From an uncultured Bacillota bacterium (GTDB lineage Bacteria > Bacillota > Dehalobacteriia > UBA7702): a stretch of DNA of 15,928 bases. The first letter of the stretch is position 1. Each line of letters opens with the position of its first letter. Of the stretch, positions 14,182-15,928 are shown one piece after another. Location: positions 1-15,928 of the forward strand of contig CACXDX010000021.1 of NCBI GenBank assembly GCA_902766525.1, read 5' to 3'. The notes under the pieces are model-generated. The model was given only the letters and a program-made list of their open reading frames with translations, did no database searches and was not told the DNA's origin. The position numbers and the translations under genes were made by a program.

Positions 14182-14209
14182 ATCAGAGGGTGCACAGTTA
14201 TTTTGTCAA
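14182..14209 (-). promoter_or_regulatory. Candidate promoter of the SPFH/zinc-ribbon/TPM operon
   Basis: On the minus strand a perfect -35 TTGACA (14209-14204) is followed after 16 bases by a weak -10 TCTGAT (14187-14182). The start near 14175 gives a leader of about 30 bases. A short inverted repeat CCTCT/AGAGG (14173-14189) overlaps the -10. A second candidate, extended -10 TGATAAAAT at 14247-14239 with no good -35, lies further upstream. Confidence 0.5.
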
Positions 14210-14295
14210 ATTTCGGGGAAATATCCTACCCTTTTTTATTTTATCATGTTTTGCTGATGATTGCACGCAAAATTTCAGCGCCGCGCGAAATAATT

Positions 14296-14391
14296 TCCGC
14301 CGCCGTCAAAAAGAACGATCCGCCGCCGTTTCCTGCCCTTATCCCAAAAACTGACATTATTTCCCGATTTTTTGCCGCATAAGCGGGCAGG
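14296..14391. other. Intergenic region between the divergent SPFH operon and sigG, with repeats
   Basis: Two copies of TCCGCCGCCGT (14296-14306 and 14319-14329) lie 23 bases apart. They are followed by an inverted repeat CCTGCCCTTAT (14332-14342) / ATAAGCGGGCAGG (14379-14391), 11 paired bases with a 2-base bulge. The right arm overlaps the -35 and spacer of the sigG promoter. No gene is seen here. Confidence 0.6.
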
Positions 14392-14406
14392 GCTCAAACC
14401 ATATTA
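14377..14406 (+). promoter_or_regulatory. Forespore-type (sigma-G/sigma-F class) promoter of sigG-spoIIR
   Basis: GCATA (14377-14381) and CATATTA (14400-14406) are separated by 18 bases. This matches the Bacillus sigma-G consensus (GHATR, 17-18 bases, CATWHTA) at every informative position. Sigma-F recognises an overlapping sequence but its GG at the start of the -10 is absent. No TTGACA/TATAAT-type promoter is visible. The predicted start near 14413 leaves about 24 bases before the ATG. Confidence 0.65.
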
Positions 14407-14436
14407 AAAACAGAGCCTGTGAACGGAGGAATCAGT

Positions 14437-15210
14437 ATGGTCAATCGGAAAGTGGAACTCTGCGGCGTAGACACCTCAAAGCTGCCTGTTTTAAGCAATG
14501 AGGTCATGCGAAAACTGTTCGCCCGCGCCCAAAACGGCGACAAGGAGGCCAGAGAAACCATCATCAACGGCAATCTCCGCCTCGTCCTCAGCGTCATTCA
14601 GCGTTTCGCGAGCCGCGGCGACAACCCCGACGATCTCTTTCAGGTGGGCTGCGTGGGTCTGATCAAGGCCGCGGATCACTTCGATCTCAGCCAAAACGTG
14701 CGCTTTTCCACCTACGCGGTGCCGATGATCATCGGCGAGGTGCGCCGCTACCTGAGAGACAACAACGCCCTCAGAGTCAGCCGTTCTCTCCGGGATATCG
14801 CCTACAAGGCGCTGCAGGCCAAAGAAGCCTTCATCAATGAACACGCCCGGGAGCCGAAGATCTCGGAGATCGCCAAAGCGCTGGACTTGCCCGAAGAGAC
14901 CGTCACCTACGCCATGGACGCCATTCAGGACCCGGTCTCCCTCTACGAACCCGTCTATCACGACGGCGGCGATCCCCTGCTGGTCATGGACCAGATCGGT
15001 GACGAAAAAAACAGCGACAAACGCTGGCTTGAGCGCGTCGCCGTCAGCGAAGCCTTAAAGAAGATCGCCCCCAGAGAAAACAAGATCATCAAGATGCGTT
15101 TCTTTCAGGGCCGCACCCAGATGGAGGTCGCCTCGGAAATCGGCATTTCCCAGGCTCAGGTCTCCCGTTTGGAAAAAAACGCCCTGCTGCATCTCAGAAA
15201 ATATATTTGA
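14437..15210 (+). CDS. sigG: RNA polymerase sporulation sigma factor G
   Basis: Sigma-G directs late gene expression in the forespore (spore coat-protective SASPs, germination genes). The 257 residues match Bacillus SigG over the full length. They include the diagnostic N-terminus NRKVELCGVDTSKLPVLSNE, region 2 with DDLFQVGCVGLIKAADHFDL and RFSTYAVPMIIGEVRRYLRD, region 3 (SRSLRDIAYKALQ, AIQDPVSLYEPVYHDGGDP), and the region 4 helix-turn-helix TQMEVASEIGISQAQVSRLE. Sigma-F lacks the ELCGVDTSKLP signature, so this is G rather than F. ATG 14437 has GGAGGA 6 bases upstream; the GTG at 14419 lies before that site and is rejected. In Bacillus sigG follows spoIIGA-sigE; here those genes are absent upstream and spoIIR follows after 16 bases. 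Confidence 0.96.
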   Translation: MVNRKVELCGVDTSKLPVLSNEVMRKLFARAQNGDKEARETIINGNLRLVLSVIQRFASRGDNPDDLFQVGCVGLIKAADHFDLSQNVRFSTYAVPMIIGEVRRYLRDNNALRVSRSLRDIAYKALQAKEAFINEHAREPKISEIAKALDLPEETVTYAMDAIQDPVSLYEPVYHDGGDPLLVMDQIGDEKNSDKRWLERVAVSEALKKIAPRENKIIKMRFFQGRTQMEVASEIGISQAQVSRLEKNALLHLRKYI

Positions 15211-15226
15211 AAAGGAGCTTTTATCT

Positions 15227-15820
15227 TTGCCCGATACGATCAAAAAGCTGCCCCTCATCCTGCTGCTCCTCGCCGCCGTGCTCATCGGCGCCGCCGTCAA
15301 CACCGAAGCCCCGGCGACACCCTCGCCCCTGCGCTTCCACGTCATCGCCGCCGGCGACGGCGCCTTCGACCAAACGGTCAAGCTCAAAGTCAGAGACGCG
15401 GTTTTGACCATGCTCACACCGGAGCTGAGATCTTGCGACAGCCCGCGGGAGGCGGAAAAAGTTGCCATAAGGAAAAAGGAAGAGATCGAAGCCGCCGCCG
15501 CGAAGGTGCTCGAAGCTTATCATGTCGACTACGGCGCCAAGGTGGAGATCGGCGAAAGCGTCTTTCCCACCAAAAGCTACGGCGATATCACCTTGAGCGC
15601 CGGCCGCTATCGCGCCGTCCGCGTCATTTTAGGCGAAGGAGAAGGCAAAAACTGGTGGTGCGTTTTGTATCCGCCCCTCTGCTTCGTTGAACTCAACGAC
15701 GACGTCGCCGTTGCCGTCCGCAGTGAGGGCCAACCGAAAGAAAAAGGCGATATCCTCGGCGTCAACGCTTCACCGGCGGAGACGAAGATCCGCTTTAAGT
15801 TGGCGGAGCTGCTGCCCTAA
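15227..15820 (+). CDS. spoIIR: Stage II sporulation signalling protein SpoIIR
   Basis: SpoIIR is made in the forespore and exported to the intermembrane space, where it activates the protease SpoIIGA to process pro-sigma-E in the mother cell. The 197-residue protein has an N-terminal export segment (about 6-23), LRFHVIAAGDGAFDQTVKLK with the typical LKVRDAVL, then the family signature VFPTKSYGDITLSAGRYRAV and GEGKNWWCVLYPPLCFVEL. The TTG start at 15227 has AAAGGAG 9 bases upstream. It follows sigG by 16 bases with no terminator or promoter between, so the two are likely cotranscribed. Placing the early signal spoIIR behind the late sigma-G gene is unusual relative to Bacillus, where they are unlinked. 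Confidence 0.94.
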   Translation: MPDTIKKLPLILLLLAAVLIGAAVNTEAPATPSPLRFHVIAAGDGAFDQTVKLKVRDAVLTMLTPELRSCDSPREAEKVAIRKKEEIEAAAAKVLEAYHVDYGAKVEIGESVFPTKSYGDITLSAGRYRAVRVILGEGEGKNWWCVLYPPLCFVELNDDVAVAVRSEGQPKEKGDILGVNASPAETKIRFKLAELLP

Positions 15821-15832
15821 ACACATCTCTTC

Positions 15833-15878
15833 AAAAAAAACTTTCTCCGCCTCAAAGCTTTCGCCTCGGGGCGGAGAA
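15833..15878 (-). terminator. Terminator for a minus-strand gene beyond the right end
   Basis: TTCTCCGCC (15843-15851) and GGCGGAGAA (15870-15878) form a 9-bp stem with an 18-base loop. Read on the minus strand the stem is followed by AG and eight T (15840-15833). On the plus strand there is no T-run, so it is oriented to stop transcripts entering from the right. Confidence 0.65.
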
Positions 15879-15881
15879 CAT

Positions 15882-15924
15882 AAAAAAAGAACGGCCGCTT
15901 CGGCGGCCGTTCTCTTATTTTTCG
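15882..15924 (+). terminator. Terminator of sigG-spoIIR, C(UUCG)G tetraloop
   Basis: AGAACGGCCGC (15888-15898) pairs perfectly with GCGGCCGTTCT (15903-15913) around a TTCG tetraloop closed by C-G, the most stable tetraloop type. CTTATTTTT follows on the plus strand, and an A-run (15882-15888) precedes it, so it can work in both directions. Confidence 0.88.
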
Positions 15925-15928
15925 AAAA

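Noticed and set aside
12774..14354. Open frame of about 526 codons on the plus strand opposite the SPFH gene
   Set aside because: It is antisense to a protein with recognisable SPFH and zinc-ribbon motifs and has no ribosome binding site.
14419..14437. GTG at 14419 as the start of sigG
   Set aside because: The ribosome binding site GGAGGA lies downstream of this GTG, and homology to SigG begins at the ATG 14437.

Overview
This window comes from the chromosome of an endospore-forming member of the Bacillota with fairly high GC. Sporulation is shown by a full-length sigma-G gene followed by spoIIR. The Gram-positive-type regulation fits: a T-box leader ahead of thrS, an L20-type attenuated leader ahead of infC-rpmI-rplT, strong AGGAGG-like ribosome binding sites and frequent TTG/GTG starts. 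A clostridial or Negativicutes-like lineage is plausible, but no marker here settles it. No rRNA, tRNA, CRISPR array, insertion sequence or phage gene was seen.

Layout. Bases 1-1413 (+) hold the 3' part of rqcH (ribosome quality control), which ends against convergent terminators. On the minus strand, reading right to left, come thrS with its T-box leader (6157-3951), an NAD(P)-dependent amine dehydrogenase-like gene (3880-2870), and infC-rpmI-rplT (2667-1536) with its own promoter and attenuator. infC appears to start at an AUA codon. On the plus strand from 6205 come an unknown membrane-anchored protein, speD (SAM decarboxylase), and a three-gene operon: a HepS-like degenerate prenyl-synthase protein that seems to be translated leaderlessly, a polyprenyl diphosphate synthase, and a small membrane-anchored protein of unknown function. 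This operon ends in a strong terminator at 9791-9823.

Bases 14144-9847 (-) form one four-gene membrane operon: an SPFH/band-7 protein with four C-terminal zinc ribbons, a small lipoprotein, a double zinc-ribbon protein with a C-terminal membrane anchor, and a secreted/membrane protein with two TPM-like modules. The set of domains matches the YdjI, YdjG and YdjH proteins that anchor PspA at the membrane in Bacillus subtilis, but no pspA is present here and the architectures are expanded. This is the most interesting system in the window.

Bases 14377-15820 (+) carry sigG and spoIIR as an apparent two-gene operon, behind a promoter that reads as a forespore (sigma-G/sigma-F-type) promoter. Two hairpin terminators close the window, one of them oriented to stop transcription arriving from beyond the right end.
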